Shown: in pieces, positions 1 through 12,900 of the stretch | How positions within the stretch are numbered: the stretch's first letter is position 1 | Layout: each line of letters opens with the position of its first letter | NCBI RefSeq assembly: GCF_004798865.1 | Contig: NW_025336114.1 | Span: 4,103,524 to 4,167,523 of the forward strand | Length of the DNA: 64,000 nt | Direction of reading: 5' to 3' | Source of the DNA: Varanus komodoensis | Taxonomy: Eukaryota > Chordata > Lepidosauria > Squamata > Varanidae | The notes under the pieces: model-generated | Told to the model about the DNA's origin: nothing | Seen by the model: only the letters and a program-made list of their open reading frames with translations | The model's database searches: none | Program-made: the position numbers and the translations under genes

Positions 1-565
1 CTTGTAACAATGCATTTGGTTTCTTTTTAACTAGGTGCAGAACTTGCCGTTTGTCTCTGTTGAATTTTATTCTCTTGTTTTCAGCCCAGTGCTCCAACCC
101 AAGACAGCTTTGAATTTGTTTCTGTCTTTTAGGGTATTAGGTATCCCACCCAGTTTTGTGTCATCTGATAAGGGTTCCTGGAACTTCCCCATCCCAATCA
201 TGAATAAAAATTTTGATGAACTCTGAGCCCAGGACTGAACCCTATGGTTCCCCATAGGGTTACCTCTCCCCAGTTTGAGAACATGCCATTTGATGAATAC
301 TCTTTGAATCCAGTTCTGTAGCTAACTGTGGATTCACTTGAAGTTGTTCCATCTAGCCCACTTTTAGCTAGTTTGCTAATTAAGATATCGGGGGGGGGGG
401 AGTTTGTCAAAAGCTTTGCTGAAGTCAAGATACATTATGTCCACAGCATTCCTACAGTCTATCAGGGAAGTTACCCAATCAAAAAATGAAATTAGATTAG
501 TCTGGCAGGATTTGTTCTTGAGAAACCCATGTTAGCGTCTAGTAATCACTGCACTGTTTTCAAGT
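1..565 (-). mobile_element. CR1 LINE fragment (RT/3' part, antisense)
   Basis: The plus strand reads the antisense of the reptilian CR1 coding end: acttgccgtttgtctctgttga, cccagttttgtgtcatctgat, aggactgaaccctatggt, aaagctttgctgaagtcaag and ttcttgagaaacccatgtta are familiar CR1 landmarks. It is truncated at the window edge and decays after about 565. It lies in the UQCC1 intron. A G run (about 390-400) is inserted. Confidence 0.8.
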
Positions 566-3060
566 TGTTTTCACACTGCTTTATAATCTGCTTGGTAGAT
601 TATATAAGTATACAGGTTTGTACTGTAAAATTTGCCTCTTGAGAAATTAGATTGCATATATGTTAATCTTCATTTTAAACAAAAACCACCAAACTCCCCC
701 AAGACTGCATTATCTCTAAAGCAGCACTTTTCTGTTTGGAAACACTCCTTCATGATATGTACCAAGAACCGTTCCTCCACCTTACGGCACAAATATTGTT
801 TTTCCGGTATAGCTTGAATGGCTGCACTGGAAATGACTATCCTCTGATCCAGGGTCACTGAATGTCTGGTTGCTAAAACAGTCGCTCATTTTTGTCTCAA
901 GTTTTATTGCTAAAGTTATCTGTTGCAGACTGCCTTGTTTAACTTAATTATGTTACTGCTTATAGAGAACGACAGTAGATTGGGGAAAACATGGGCAGGT
1001 ACATGATGTCATTTAGGGTGCAATCCTACTGTGCTACCCAAGCTCAGCTCCTGAACTCAAAAGTTTACTGTCATCCTGTGCAAAACAGAAAGAGCAAGTG
1101 GTGGATCTTTGTTTCCCTTTCTTCCCATATCACTGGACAGGCTTTTTTGTCATCTAGCTGGAATATTTCAGAGGGGGCAGGAAGGAGACTGGAAAGGCTT
1201 TAGTATAACTCATTTCCTGGCCTCTCCAGTCTCCTCCCATCTCCTTCCATTAGAATGCTCCTTTTACCACTCTTCAAGGATTGTTTCCCTGACCTTGGAG
1301 AGCTGGCATGATTCTTTATGTGGCAAAACCAGAGGGGAAAGCACATGTATGAAAGAAGAAGCAAGGAGAAAAAAATTAAAAGGAAGTCCTGAGTGCACAC
1401 AGAAGGCCTTTCATTGTTGTTATTTTATATGTTGTGATTCCTGCTGCGGTGCCCGTGAGAGGGAACTAAGATTGGCACTTCAGTCCAAGTGCCAGGGTCA
1501 GAGCACTGTCTCTCGCCTAAGAATCCATACTCTAGGATTGCTCACTTCAAATGTCAGCAAGCTTCGATGTACTGAAAACTGCATGCTCAAAGTGAGCCTC
1601 AATTGCAGGTGTTGCTATTTGGCTGATACCAGGGAGAAGTATAGGAGTTAATTTTCAGATCAGAAAAACCAATTAAATGTGAAATAGGTAGCATTTTGTC
1701 CAGGCATGCCAAAGAAATAGTCTATTTGCAATTCTGAGGTCTGAGATGCACTAGAGATTAAGACTTGCATAGGCATACATTTCTGATCTAATTTATTGTT
1801 ATACAAAGCATACTAGGTTTCTGTTGTCACTTGAATAGTGTGAGGGTGATCTGCTGATGCCTTCATGCATCTAGCTTAGTACCTTCCAACCACTGAATGG
1901 GGCTGTAATGTGAGACTCCAGACATGCCAATAAATGGAGCAGTGCGAAAGTATGTGGTTTTTTGGCATTGGCCATAGTTGAATGTAAGATGGCAAATGGG
2001 CCTTGTGGTGCATTGCTAAATCTGGAAAATTGAAATCCTCTTTTTGTGAGTAATTGTGATATGCTAAGAGAATTCAGAGGTCACAGTACCCTCTAAAAAG
2101 CTCCTAAGCAGTTTGTTGAAATGGGCCTAGAATGAAAAGGAAATAACTAGAGGCACTATACCCATACCATAAGAATATGGTAATTTGTGTTATTGATTTT
2201 ACCCAGTATTGAATTATTGTTAATTGCAGCTGTTAGAAATAGCAGAATTGTTAGTTGTAGATAGTCATCACAGCTGTTGAAAGTAACAGTACCTGTTGCT
2301 GTAGTAAATGTTGAATGTATTCCAAGTATTTCTGGCATCCTTGCAGCTAATTACAAAGTTCAAACGTGGTATCAGCCTAGCCATTCGTGTAATTACTTCT
2401 TTATTTCCAACTGAGATTGTGCTTTCATCAAAGACTGAAGATGCCAACCTGAGGCAGATCAGTGCTCGCTCAGTCAGTTTTACCGTGCTGTCCTCTTATT
2501 TGCGTACCCTTGCCATAAATACAAAACAGAGGAAAGAACAGCTGTAGTAGTTCTCAGGGGAGTTTCAGCTGCTTCATGGTTGCTAAAAACCCAAAGTTAA
2601 ACTTGTTTTTTATACATCATTGCCACTAGTTGAAGAGATAGTTGAGAAGTGGTTGAACAGACTCACCTTTGAGTAAGTATAATTTGTTTGTTTTGGACAC
2701 ATACCTGGCAATGTGTATATTAATTTGCTTCAGGCAGATGTGTTAGGAACCAAAGGTATCTGAGGGACAAGCTAGACCTACCATTAAATTCAGCTATGCA
2801 TAAGGAGGATTTTCCTCAACTGTAGCAGAGGAGCAAGGGAGTATATTTCTCTCCATGCCTGTCACAGTTTGAATAATTAACAGCCCTCTCACCTACTGAT
2901 GCTATTTCCATTTTTTAAAGAGTTACTAAATGGAAAGATGTACCAAACAGTAATCTTTACTGTGGTTTTTAATCTCCCTGAAGGCTGCAGCTTGGTGAGG
3001 GGATGTGTTTTCTGTACCGGCCATTGTGACTAATGTGCTACAGATTTTGTGTGGACTTAC
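566..3060. other. UQCC1: Intronic/upstream UQCC1 sequence, nothing recognised
   Basis: AT-rich sequence without conserved-looking coding exons. The longest open stretch (about 1109-1651 on +) has no recognisable protein content. A lone gggtgcaatcctac near 1017-1030 recalls the end of a dispersed inverted-repeat family seen elsewhere in the window. Confidence 0.5.
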
Positions 3061-3067
3061 ACATCTA

Positions 3068-3158
3068 ACAGTACAGTCCTATACCTATATATTTGGCATT
3101 AAGTTCTATTGAATTAATGGTGCTTACTCTCAGCTAAGTGGGTGTAGGATGCAAGCAA
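3068..3158. repeat. Short dispersed inverted repeat, 'GCAATCCTA' family, diverged
   Basis: The segment starts acagtcctatacc and ends gtgtaggatgca, with agttctattgaattaatgg in the middle: a fold-back structure. Related copies occur near 5935, 19245, 23262, 39482, 40326, 50987 and 58338. Confidence 0.5.
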
Positions 3159-3635
3159 AGCCATTGTTTGACACCAAATCCACTGTGCAAACTTCATACT
3201 TATACACAGGCTTATTCATCGTCACACATCTAAAAAGCCAATGGAAAAATGGGTGTGACTCCTTTTTATGTCTCATTGAGACCTAATAATACCTTTGGAT
3301 GCTTGCAAATTTATGCTGTTTAGATAAGAAAATGTTTTCCCATTACTCATTTATTTTCTTTTTTTTAATGTATATAGTTCTCAAACAATACCGACCTTTG
3401 CACAATGAATTGAGGCAAACAATCCTTGTCAGGTTCAGTGTAAATCTAAGAGGGATAGAGAAAATGAGGCAATTAGAATATATAAAATGAATTAAAAGTG
3501 CCACAAAAGCATGGCATTATGAAAGTTCACCAGTGGGACATTTAAAAAACAAGGAGAAATGAGAAGAGACAGATAAATAGGCATGATCTGGGGAACAATG
3601 CTATTCAGGCTTGTATACTCCAACTGATAATGATT

Positions 3636-3760
3636 CTGCAAATTCTGAGGCAGCCTTGCTACCAGATATGTGAGGGACTGAAACTAGGACCTTTTGATGT
3701 GAAAAGCATGTGCTTCATCACTGAACTGTTGTTTGGCTGGAGAATGCTAGGAATTGTAGG
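3636..3760 (-). repeat. tRNA-derived SINE fragment (head on minus strand)
   Basis: The minus strand reads a tRNA-like head: GTTCAGTGATGAAGCACATG, then AAGGTCCTAGTTTCAGTCCC, matching pol III A- and B-box positions. Diverged and without its full body. Confidence 0.6.
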
Positions 3761-4324
3761 GCTTTTTGGGTCTGAGCATGTGCAAGATTACACCCTAAGT
3801 GATTTCTATGAGACAGAAAAAAGACCTATGAACAGACGGGAATGATTATGTGAGCACCAAGGCAGTATCTACTAACTCCATTTATAAATCCAGCCCTTAT
3901 TATACAACAATGCCCATGATCACAGAGGTGGGTTTGCCTTCTATGTGCAGGTTGTTTTATACAGGGATGATTGGTTTGCAAGGTTGGAGAACGTATTAGA
4001 GCGAATGCTTCTGTTGTACACAGATGCAATGCTGTCTCCACTCTCATGCTAGCATAAGCATCTATCTAAGGACTGGAGTGTGTTTAATTGTAGTGGGATC
4101 AACAGTTGTATTCTTGGTTTAAAGTGTTTCCACAGTTGAATAATGTTTCCCATTGCTGTGGTTTCATTTTGTAGCATAATTAGTAGCATTTCTATCTACA
4201 CCTATAGGTTAGGAGGGCACAGGGTAGTAATAAAAAAAGAAATAAAACATTACTACAAAATATAAAAAATACTTAATATTGACTCTAGATCTTAGACTTG
4301 CAAACTTAAAGACTAGGGAATGTT

Positions 4325-4612
4325 CAGAAGGCACATGATGCAACAACCTTATAGAGGCTAATCAGGACTGGATCTACTCAGTCTGGAAGACCCAAGTTAG
4401 CTTCCTTTTCCAACACAGAAGATGCCTTTTGCAGGGTCAAACACTTCACACATCTAACCCAGCACTGACAGCATTAAACCTATAGGGTTTCAGACCAAAC
4501 TCTTTTCTTCTCCTACCTGGGGAAGCCAGTAATTGGACCTGGGATCCTGTGCACACAAAGATGTACTTTGCCATTGAGCTACAGGCTTTCCCTAAGCTAC
4601 AGCCCCATCCAT
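4325..4612 (-). repeat. tRNA-derived SINE (minus strand), near full length
   Basis: The plus strand runs from cttatagaggctaatcagg through gatctactcagtctgg to cctgggatcctgtgcaca and gccattgagctacagg. The last part is the reverse of a tRNA-like head (tagctcaatggc..aggatcccaggtccaat). This body-plus-head order is typical of a squamate SINE family. Confidence 0.65.
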
Positions 4613-5930
4613 AAATGTAAGTTGGGTTTCAGGTGTAACAAATAATGTTTTCAGTCCACCAGTAGATGATAAAATGGTAAACTAGGAAGAGTGAACTAGT
4701 TGCACACATACATATATTTTGAATTTGGAAAAAATACATAGCAATGGTAATTCAGTAGAACAAACTTGATCAGTAAAGTTTCTAAGACATATTTTTAAAT
4801 AATGTTGTGAATCCTGTTTGTCCCAAAAATTAATACATCTCTAAAGCAGAACTTGTCTACAATCAAAGATAGCTTGGCAGTTGGATAATTGAATATTAAA
4901 CATGGACTTAATATAAAACAATAAAAGGTTTTGCAGCTGTGTTGATATAGTTAGAAAATCTGTCATTTTAACCTCAAGTGGCAGTTGTAGTAAACGAGGT
5001 ACTGTTTTTTGAAAAATAAACTCTAGATTCCATGACCTCACTCAGGGTGCTGCTAAACTGCTCTGTGACAGCACTATGCATCCAAATACATAGCAGCCTT
5101 TCAAGCATTGGGCTAAGTACAACCTGAAAAACATAGTTTCTTACTCTGTAAGTGATAACTTACAGTCTGTTTGTTCCTTACTTATAGTTCATATAGCACC
5201 CATAGGGCACATGGTATTTGACAAAAGTTTAATAACCTTAACATTACAGGTCCCTGTCCTTATAAGTTCATGGTCCTTGAAACTGTTGAAAAGATTCTTT
5301 TGAGAATGGTGAATGGGAAAGAAACAATGCAATATTTGTGCTGGCTATGGATGCCCGGTGAAGTTACGCTGAACTTGTGCTAGGTACCATATATGTGGGT
5401 AAGGAAGCACAACAATAAGTGATCAAAGTAGAATTAAATATGACATGCCAGAGCCAGACATTTTTCTTCTTTCTCTGAAAATAACCTTTTTCACAAGCTT
5501 TTTGTTTCAGTTTCTGTGTGCAAATGTGAGGATTTTTGTTGTCTTAGTCCACATGGAAATAACTTTGGAAATGTCTGAAGTTAGCAGATGGATCAAGTAG
5601 AGAAAATACCTGTCCTCATACTCTCCAGTTAGTTTCCCCTACTCATGCAACGTTCTGACTGTGGCCTGCTTAAATATACCTCTTCCTCTGCTACCACATG
5701 TCCCAGTTTTACAAATATTCTTAAGTTTCTAAATTCAGAATAAAACCTACAGAATAATTATATTTTTATATATTGATTTGCATTAGGATTTAATTTTTGA
5801 GGCTTTGCTTTCTGAGCACAGGATTTGATTTTGGAACAGATTCGAGAGCATTTGATGCAGAAGTTTTTTAAGCAAGTGAAACATCATGGCCTACTTGGAA
5901 ATAGCATATGTCTAATTGGAAATAAGTTCC
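4613..5930. other. UQCC1: Intronic sequence, nothing recognised
   Basis: AT-rich unique-looking sequence without open frames, RNA-like folds or clear repeats that I can name. Confidence 0.45.
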
Positions 5931-5931
5931 A

Positions 5932-6015
5932 TTGAGGCTGCAATTGTATGCACACTTACATGTGAATAAGTGTCATTTGAAAACAGTGGTGCTTCCTTCC
6001 AAGTTAACATGCAGA
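5932..6015. repeat. Short dispersed inverted repeat, 'GCAATCCTA' family
   Basis: It starts gaggctgcaattgtatgcaca with cttacatgtgaataagtgtc, a diverged copy of the family consensus gctgcaatcctatgcacactta. The right half is weak. Confidence 0.45.
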
Positions 6016-6185
6016 AGAGTCCACTGTTAGTTTCTGCCCATGTTTTGCTCATCCAGTTGCTTTGACAGAAAGCCACCACAGAAGTGAGACTGCACCTAAA
6101 GTTAGGGCACTGGATATGACCTGCTTTATTACCATGGGCATGTGTCAACCATATTTCTTTCTTATCTTCCTGTGTATACGTCTCG

Positions 6186-7250
6186 TATTGTGTGGATCAC
6201 AAACAAATTGTGGCAAGTTCTTAAAGAGATGGGAGTACCTGACCATCTTATTTGTCTCTTGAGAAACATATGTGTGGGTCAAGAAGCAACAGTTAGAACT
6301 GAGCACAGAACCACTGATTGGTTCAAAATTGAGAAAGGAGTTCGGCAAGGCTATATACTGTCGCCCTGCCTATTTAACTTATATGCAGAGCACATCATAA
6401 GAAAGGCGGGCCTAGATGAATCACCAGTTGGAATTAAGATTGCCAGGAGAAATATCAACAACCTCAGATATTCAGATGGTACCACTCTCATAGCAGAAAA
6501 TGAAGAGGAACTAAAGAGCCTCTTGATGCAGGTGAAGGAGGAGAGTGCAAAGTTGGCTTGAAACTCAACATTAAGACAACTAAGATGATGGCATCCGGTC
6601 CTCTCACTTCCTGGCAAATAGATGGGGAAGAAATGGAGGTAGTGACAGATTTTATTTTCCTGGGCTCCAAGATCACCGCAGATGGGGACTGCAGCCAAGA
6701 AATTAAAAGATGCTTGCTCCTTGGGAGGAAAGCCGTGGCAAATCTAGGCAGCATACTAAAAAGCAGAGACATCACCCTGCCAACAAAAGTGCGTATAGTC
6801 AAGGCTATGGTTTTCCCAGTTACAATGTATGGCTGCGAAAGTTAGACCATAAGGAAGGCTGAGCACCGAAGAATTGAGGCCTTTGAATTGTGGTGCTGGA
6901 GAAGACTCCTGCGAGTCCCTTGGACAGCAAGGCGATCAAACCGGTCAGTCCTAGAGGAGATCAACCCTGACTGCTCTTTAGAAGGCCAGATCCTGAAGAT
7001 GAAACTCAAATACTTTGGCCACCTAATGAGAAGGAAGGATTCACTGGAGAAGAGCCTAATGCTGGGAACAATAGATGGCAAAAGAAGAAGGGGACGGCAG
7101 AGAATGAGGTGGTTAGATGAAGTCACTGAAGCAGTTGGTGTGAGCTTGAGTGGACTCCGGGGGATGGTGGAGAACAGGAAGTCCTGGAGGAATGTTGTCC
7201 ATGGGGTCGCGATGGGTCGGACACAACTTCGCGACTAATAACAACAACAT
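6186..7250 (+). mobile_element. RTE/BovB LINE, 3' part, + strand
   Basis: This encodes the second half of a BovB-type reverse transcriptase and the C-terminal region: GVRQGYILSPCLFNLYAEH, NINNLRYSDGTTLIAENEEE, LKLNIKTTKMMASGPLTSW, DFIFLGSKITADGDCSQEI, MVFPVTMYGCES and RMRWLDEVTEAVGVSL, ending GVAMGRTQLRD just before the tail aataacaacaac. The catalytic YADD is YSDG here. One frame change near 6555 and an in-frame TAG after CES at 6843-6845 (TGG in relatives) show it is dead. It is 5'-truncated, as usual for LINEs, and ends about 75 bases before a UQCC1 exon. Confidence 0.92.
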
Positions 7251-7323
7251 ACTTCTCATACCCTGTACTGTTAAACTCAGGATTCCCAGAATATTTAAGG
7301 CAAATATGTTTGCTTTCTTGTAG

Positions 7324-7432
7324 GATGTGTTTAGTACGAATGAAGCAAGAGGGCCGAGCAGGGAAATATATGTGTCGCTATATAGTTCATTCTATGTGGG
7401 AAGATGTTGAACAACGTGGAAGAGTCATGGGG
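7324..7432 (+). CDS. UQCC1: UQCC1 coding exon (chaperone domain core)
   Basis: The acceptor is ttcttgtag before 7324 and the donor is gtgagt after 7432. The exon has 109 bases: one base finishing a split codon, then 36 codons reading MCLVRMKQEGRAGKYMC through VEQRGRVMG. This is the most conserved block of the ubiquinol-cytochrome c chaperone domain. A BovB LINE ends only about 75 bases upstream of the acceptor. Confidence 0.95.
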
Positions 7433-9850
7433 GTGAGTACACATTATCTAGTACACCTTGATTATCGGTTGATTTTTCTTATGTTTCAGTTTATCAAAAG
7501 GCCAGTGCTTTGGAAAGGTGTTGGGACCAACCATGGTCTTAGTGGTCCATCTAGGCTTTTTCTGTTGATACAGTCAGAACAATGGCTGAGTTAAGGTAGT
7601 GAGCTTTTAGTGCCCACCTAAAACCTGTTGTGGATGTAGCCTGTCTAAATTCTTTCAAGAGGGAATTGTATTGTGTTAAGGATTAGTAAAGACTAAAGAA
7701 AAAGATGAATGTTCATGAAGGATAAGCTTTGAATTAATTGATTCTTCTGAGGACAGATAACATTTTAAAGCCACAGTGGATGTGGTTCATTTAGTTATGA
7801 TTAAATTATTTAAGCTAAATTAAGGATAATGAGTTCTAGATGGAATTTTGTAGACCTCATAGCTATATTAAGCTATGGTGGGCTGTTGTGCAATGTGAAC
7901 AAGCACAGAATATTATTAGTTTTATATTTTTTTAAATCTTCCTATAGAAAAAATACAGATAGCAGAACTTATATTAATATTGCTTAAGACTTTTTATTAT
8001 TTTCAAGAAACAATAAAGAGCTGGTTGGGGCATGTTTGACGTCGCAGGCCTTTTTACTGTCTAAACATGCATAGGGTTGCATCTTAACATTTGCCAATTT
8101 AAAATACAGGAACTTTGAACTTTCAGAAATTGAGATCTAACAGTTTTGAGTTTTTCACTGCAATATAAAGTGGTCATTAGGCAGCAAATAATTGGTTTTT
8201 ATAGAAGATAGATATAACAGTGTAAATGACATTATACTTGTACATTATACTTGTACCAAAAAACTCTTTAATTGAAAGGTTTATGAAGAACTTGTTAAAG
8301 AGGCTTACAGTTAAATGAAACACTTTGAAAAATAAACAAAAAAGAAAGGGAGATAATAGTTTGTGGAAACAGGTGAACTATTGCAACCTGCTTTCATAGC
8401 TGGCTGTACATAGCTAGTGCACCTAATGGAGAAAACAGATGTTCAAATTATCTCTTTTGGATCTGGCAGCTTTGTTTCATGTTAGAATGTGCCATCTGGT
8501 ACTACAGATGGAAGAACATTGTGGTTTTAACCAATGCAACCCCCTGCATTTTCACTCTAAATTTATACTTAAAACAGTATATTAATTCATAGACTAGCTG
8601 CTAAAATTGTTGCAATTTGAATCTCAACTGCAAGGTTTGGGGACCCTTTAACCTGGGTTCCTTTAGCACTCTTGATTGTTGGCAAGACTGAGAACCAAAA
8701 CTTGACACAGCTGTAAAAACAGAAAGAAAGCCTTTGGCCTCAGCAATTCTACTGGTGCAGGCAGATTTCATATATAAATTTTACTCCACTGCCCCTAGAA
8801 TTAATGAAGTCAGTTTCTTTTGGTGGTTATGCAGCCAGGTGTGTCCAGTTTTGTGGCTAACCAGTGTTCTTTACTTAATTTTTCCACTTGTGACTTTTCT
8901 ACCATACTTAAAAACAAACATGAAAATTGGCTTGATGCAGTGATTCAGAGTGTTAATTAGGCTCGATAAAAGATTTCCTTTTGATCTTGCACTGCCCTTG
9001 TTTCTGCTTGCATCTTACAGCCCCGAGCTGTCTAAACTGCCAGCCAGAGCCAAAGATAGAATGCAGTTTACATTGTAGCTAAAATCATATTTAATAAATT
9101 ATTGCTTGGAAAATAAAACCAAAGCCATCTGACCATTCTTAAAGCATCATTTGAAGTTATTATTAAGTAGGTTTTGATTTGTAACTGAGTGAGATCAGCA
9201 TAGGCTTGATTTGTACAATCAGATCACAGCAGTCTGACAGGCATGAGCCTTTTGCCCATACACTGAGCCCCTTTGCTTCTACCATCATAAACTGTGATTA
9301 AACTGGGAAGTCTCATTAACTAAACTGGGAAATGATGGTTTCACTTAGAAGTTAATCTATTGAACCATAGTTTGAAGTTGGTTTACTATTCAGGCACGTT
9401 CCAAAGCTTGGCAATCATAGTTTCTCAGTTCAGGAAAAAGTGGAAATTATAGTTAATGAGAAAGTTCCGTGCCAAGTTGCAGCTTACTGGGAAGGAATTG
9501 TGGCGCAGGCAAAAGGTTTGTGCATATCTTGGCTTAATGAATAATATATAATGAAAGATGCGTAATTGCCTGAATGCAACCACAGAGACTCTGCCAATGT
9601 AAAACTTAACTAGAGTGTTAAGAGTCTGCTTGTGGGGTTGCAAACGCTTTGTTCCTCCCTTGCTTGAATTCCCCCAGTCCCTGGTTTAGACTACTGAATA
9701 CCTTCCTTTTCCAGGAATGTGTGTGCTGAACTCACAATTCCTGTCAAAATTATTTCCATAATGCTTCTTAAACTCACACTGACAATCCTGGTTTTAAACC
9801 ATTATCAAAGTGAATTTTGGAGCATCCTTGGATTCATGTTAGTTGTCTGC

Positions 9851-9883
<33 letters not shown>

Positions 9884-9898
9884 CGCGAGAGAGAGAGA

Positions 9899-9933
<35 letters not shown>

Positions 9934-12900
9934 AGCACTCAGACTCACAGCTTGCTTCAAATCCCTAAACCCTTGTTAAAACTCATACTTTCTTTACAGA
10001 AACTTAGGTGCTGAGTTAAGATCAACTTTGGAAAAAAAACATTCTTAGTGGCAAATAAACTTTTTTTTTTCAAAAAACCTTGCTCTCATGTTGGAGGGAC
10101 ACTCTAATCCCACAACGTACAAGACTTGTTTGTTCAGTGTAAAATCCTGATTTGTAGCTGAGCCTGTTTTAAAAGCTGTACAAGATGATAGGAGCAGGAA
10201 GGGGCCATCCAGCCCAAAATGCCAACCACATTTTAATTTATCTTAATCCCACCTTCCTGCTTTCCCACCAGACCACTAAGGCCCCTCCTTTTCCAGAAAC
10301 ACATCTAAGTGTCTCTTGAATTCATTTATTGGCTCTACACTCTGGAGTACAATGAAGTCTTTGTTATATTTTAGCTAGAGCTATTTATACACAGTAGCCC
10401 CTATTCTACCTTCAGTACTCTGGAGAGGTTTGACTGAAGTTTGCTGGGGTTACTTCATATTATAGCAGTGAACCCATAAAGCAAATCTAGCTTGATATTC
10501 TGTAACCAGTTGAAGTAAAACCCATGCCCCCTCTGCACACCCTCTTGCCCCCCAGTATAGCTAGCCTTGTCTTATGGTAATAGTTGTAGCACTAGGAGTT
10601 AATATACAATGCGTAGTCTCTGTCATCCTCTTTGAAGATGTTACGGTTTTATTTCAGAATGATGTCCCTGGGCAACAAACAAAATTCCATGACAGTAAGA
10701 AAATAAGCCAGTCAGTCGAAATTGATAACCCTCGTAGGACCAAATCAATGATGCATCTAGCTCAAAACTGAATAACTGACAGTTATTTGCCAGCTTATGA
10801 TACTTGATTTTTAAAAAATGAGATAATTATATTGTGTTCTCAGTTGTTCCACTACTGAAAGGCCAGATCCAGGCAGGTGCACACATGCATATACACAAGG
10901 CAATAACAGTCACTCCAAATCTAGCTTTATGGAAACCATTCTGGGTGAATGCAGATGTGGTGACTGCTCATCACAGGCATTCATAAAAGCAATGCAAGGA
11001 GTATGTGAGTTATGAAAAAAACCACTAGAGAAACTAAGGTAAACATCTGGAGCCATATCTCCACAATTGCTTAATCTTTTACTTAATCTTTTACTTTCCC
11101 TATTTTCTGTTCAGTAGTTCCTCTTCTGATTTAATTAGCACTAGTATGACCCTTCAGTGATGATATATTATCACAGTGCACCTATAGATACCAATGTACT
11201 AACAGCCCTATTTTATAAGAATAAAAACAGAAGCTATTCATCTACCACACTTCCACTGAACAGGTAGAAAAGGAGCAAGATCATACTGGCTGGTTCCAGT
11301 CTTGGTAGATTTCCAAATTAACCCCCCTCCAGACACATTTTTGCATGTTGGACCAAAAAAGAGAATGAGCCTCACATGCACACAAGTTTATATATGTGGG
11401 ACCAGTGCAGGTTTTTGAGATCTGCAGTCATATACAGCCATTGTTGCATTCTACCCAATATGTGGTCAGGGATAAACGGCCTGGTCTCATCCACATGTTG
11501 AAATACAAGGAGAAGAACATGAGAAGAGGGGTCATGTCTGATTCTCTGTCCAGATCTAAAGCCCTAGAAAAGGGCACGCCTATCACAAAATTCTAGTGTT
11601 TGATTCAACTTGTGGCCACACTTTATTAGGAAGAATGCTGCCTTCCATCCATATGACTATTGAAACAAAATGGTTTTGACTTTGTAATTTTTAATATGAA
11701 AAGTAAAGTCAGAAACCCACACCCTGACTGGAAGCATGACTTGCCTTCTTATGGATCAGCATTGAGTATATTTGTTGAACAACATTTCGGCTTCTAGAGT
11801 TGCAGTTAATGAACACCATTCACTCCATCTCAGTGTGGGAGATGGTGAGCCAAAAGAAGGAGATTGCATGCTGTCTCTGGATTCCACACTGTACTAAATA
11901 ACTCCATTCTGTCAGTTGTGCTACTCTTCTTCTACTTGTGGTTAAGAGCTATAATGTTTGCTAGCAGAATCAGCCCAGTTGGATCAGTAAGTCGGTATGA
12001 CTGAGGCTGACTTGTATAGTTTTCTTGGAATTACCTCTCCCAAAGCCACATTTATCTGAAATAGACATTGATTCCATCCTCCCAAAGGTCAGTTCCTAGT
12101 GGTTGGAAGATGAGATACCATAAGCACTGGTGGGTAGCTTATTGGTTACAGTGAAAAGGCCATTCATCAGTAATATGCCTGTGAAAGGTCACACAGAATT
12201 TGCATCATATGCAAAGTATGAAGAGCTCTGAAGCCCTCAAGGTATAGCCAGTAGGAAGGAGCTGGGATGGTGTTCTTCATGTTGTGTCTGATCACTTATA
12301 GCACTGGGATGCCAGGATTGAACCTTCCCTTTCTCAAAAACAGTTATGACTTTTGTGAGCTATTATCCTATCTCATTATTTCCTCCCACTTCATGCACAC
12401 ATAAAGTTTGAACCTCGCCTTTCTCAAGCCCTGACATGTCTCCATTAATTCTGAAGTTGATCTTTATCAGTCTGCTCATTTAATTCAAACTTGGACTTGA
12501 AATTATCTTTGTATTATGGCTCATGTTTGTCTTCCTGTCACCTGGATCATCCTCTTCCCTTGTCATTAGGCTTTCTCTGGTTACATTATAGACTGATTTT
12601 CATAATATTTTCTTTGTTGTAATTTACAGTTTCTTTTAATTCTTCCTTTTTTCTACTTTCTATTGCTTTTTTACTGCTGTTCTCACTGTTTTATGCATTT
12701 GGCTTCCAGTACCTTCTCTTTGCCACTGGCTTTCAACCCTTATATTCTTTGCTTTATCTTCAGGAAATTTCAGTTACGAACTATTTTTTTCATAAAATAC
12801 TGTTAGGAGAAAATATATTTAAAACAGTACTCTGTTAAAGCTGATCAGCTTTATTCCCCTCATTCTTTTGCTTGCTTGTTTGCTTTCCTTCCCCCCATTA

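Noticed and set aside
1109-1651. A 180-residue open frame on +
   Set aside because: No motif, no codon or repeat signature of a gene, Cys/Ser-rich random composition, and it does not begin with a plausible exon structure.
3636-4612. tRNA genes
   Set aside because: The tRNA-like segments lack intact acceptor-stem pairing and a clean anticodon arm and are joined to SINE bodies.
1-7323. Further upstream UQCC1 coding exons
   Set aside because: Scanned for the conserved block before the 7324 exon (the part ending in the Trp codon) in both strands and saw no match, so it must lie outside the window.
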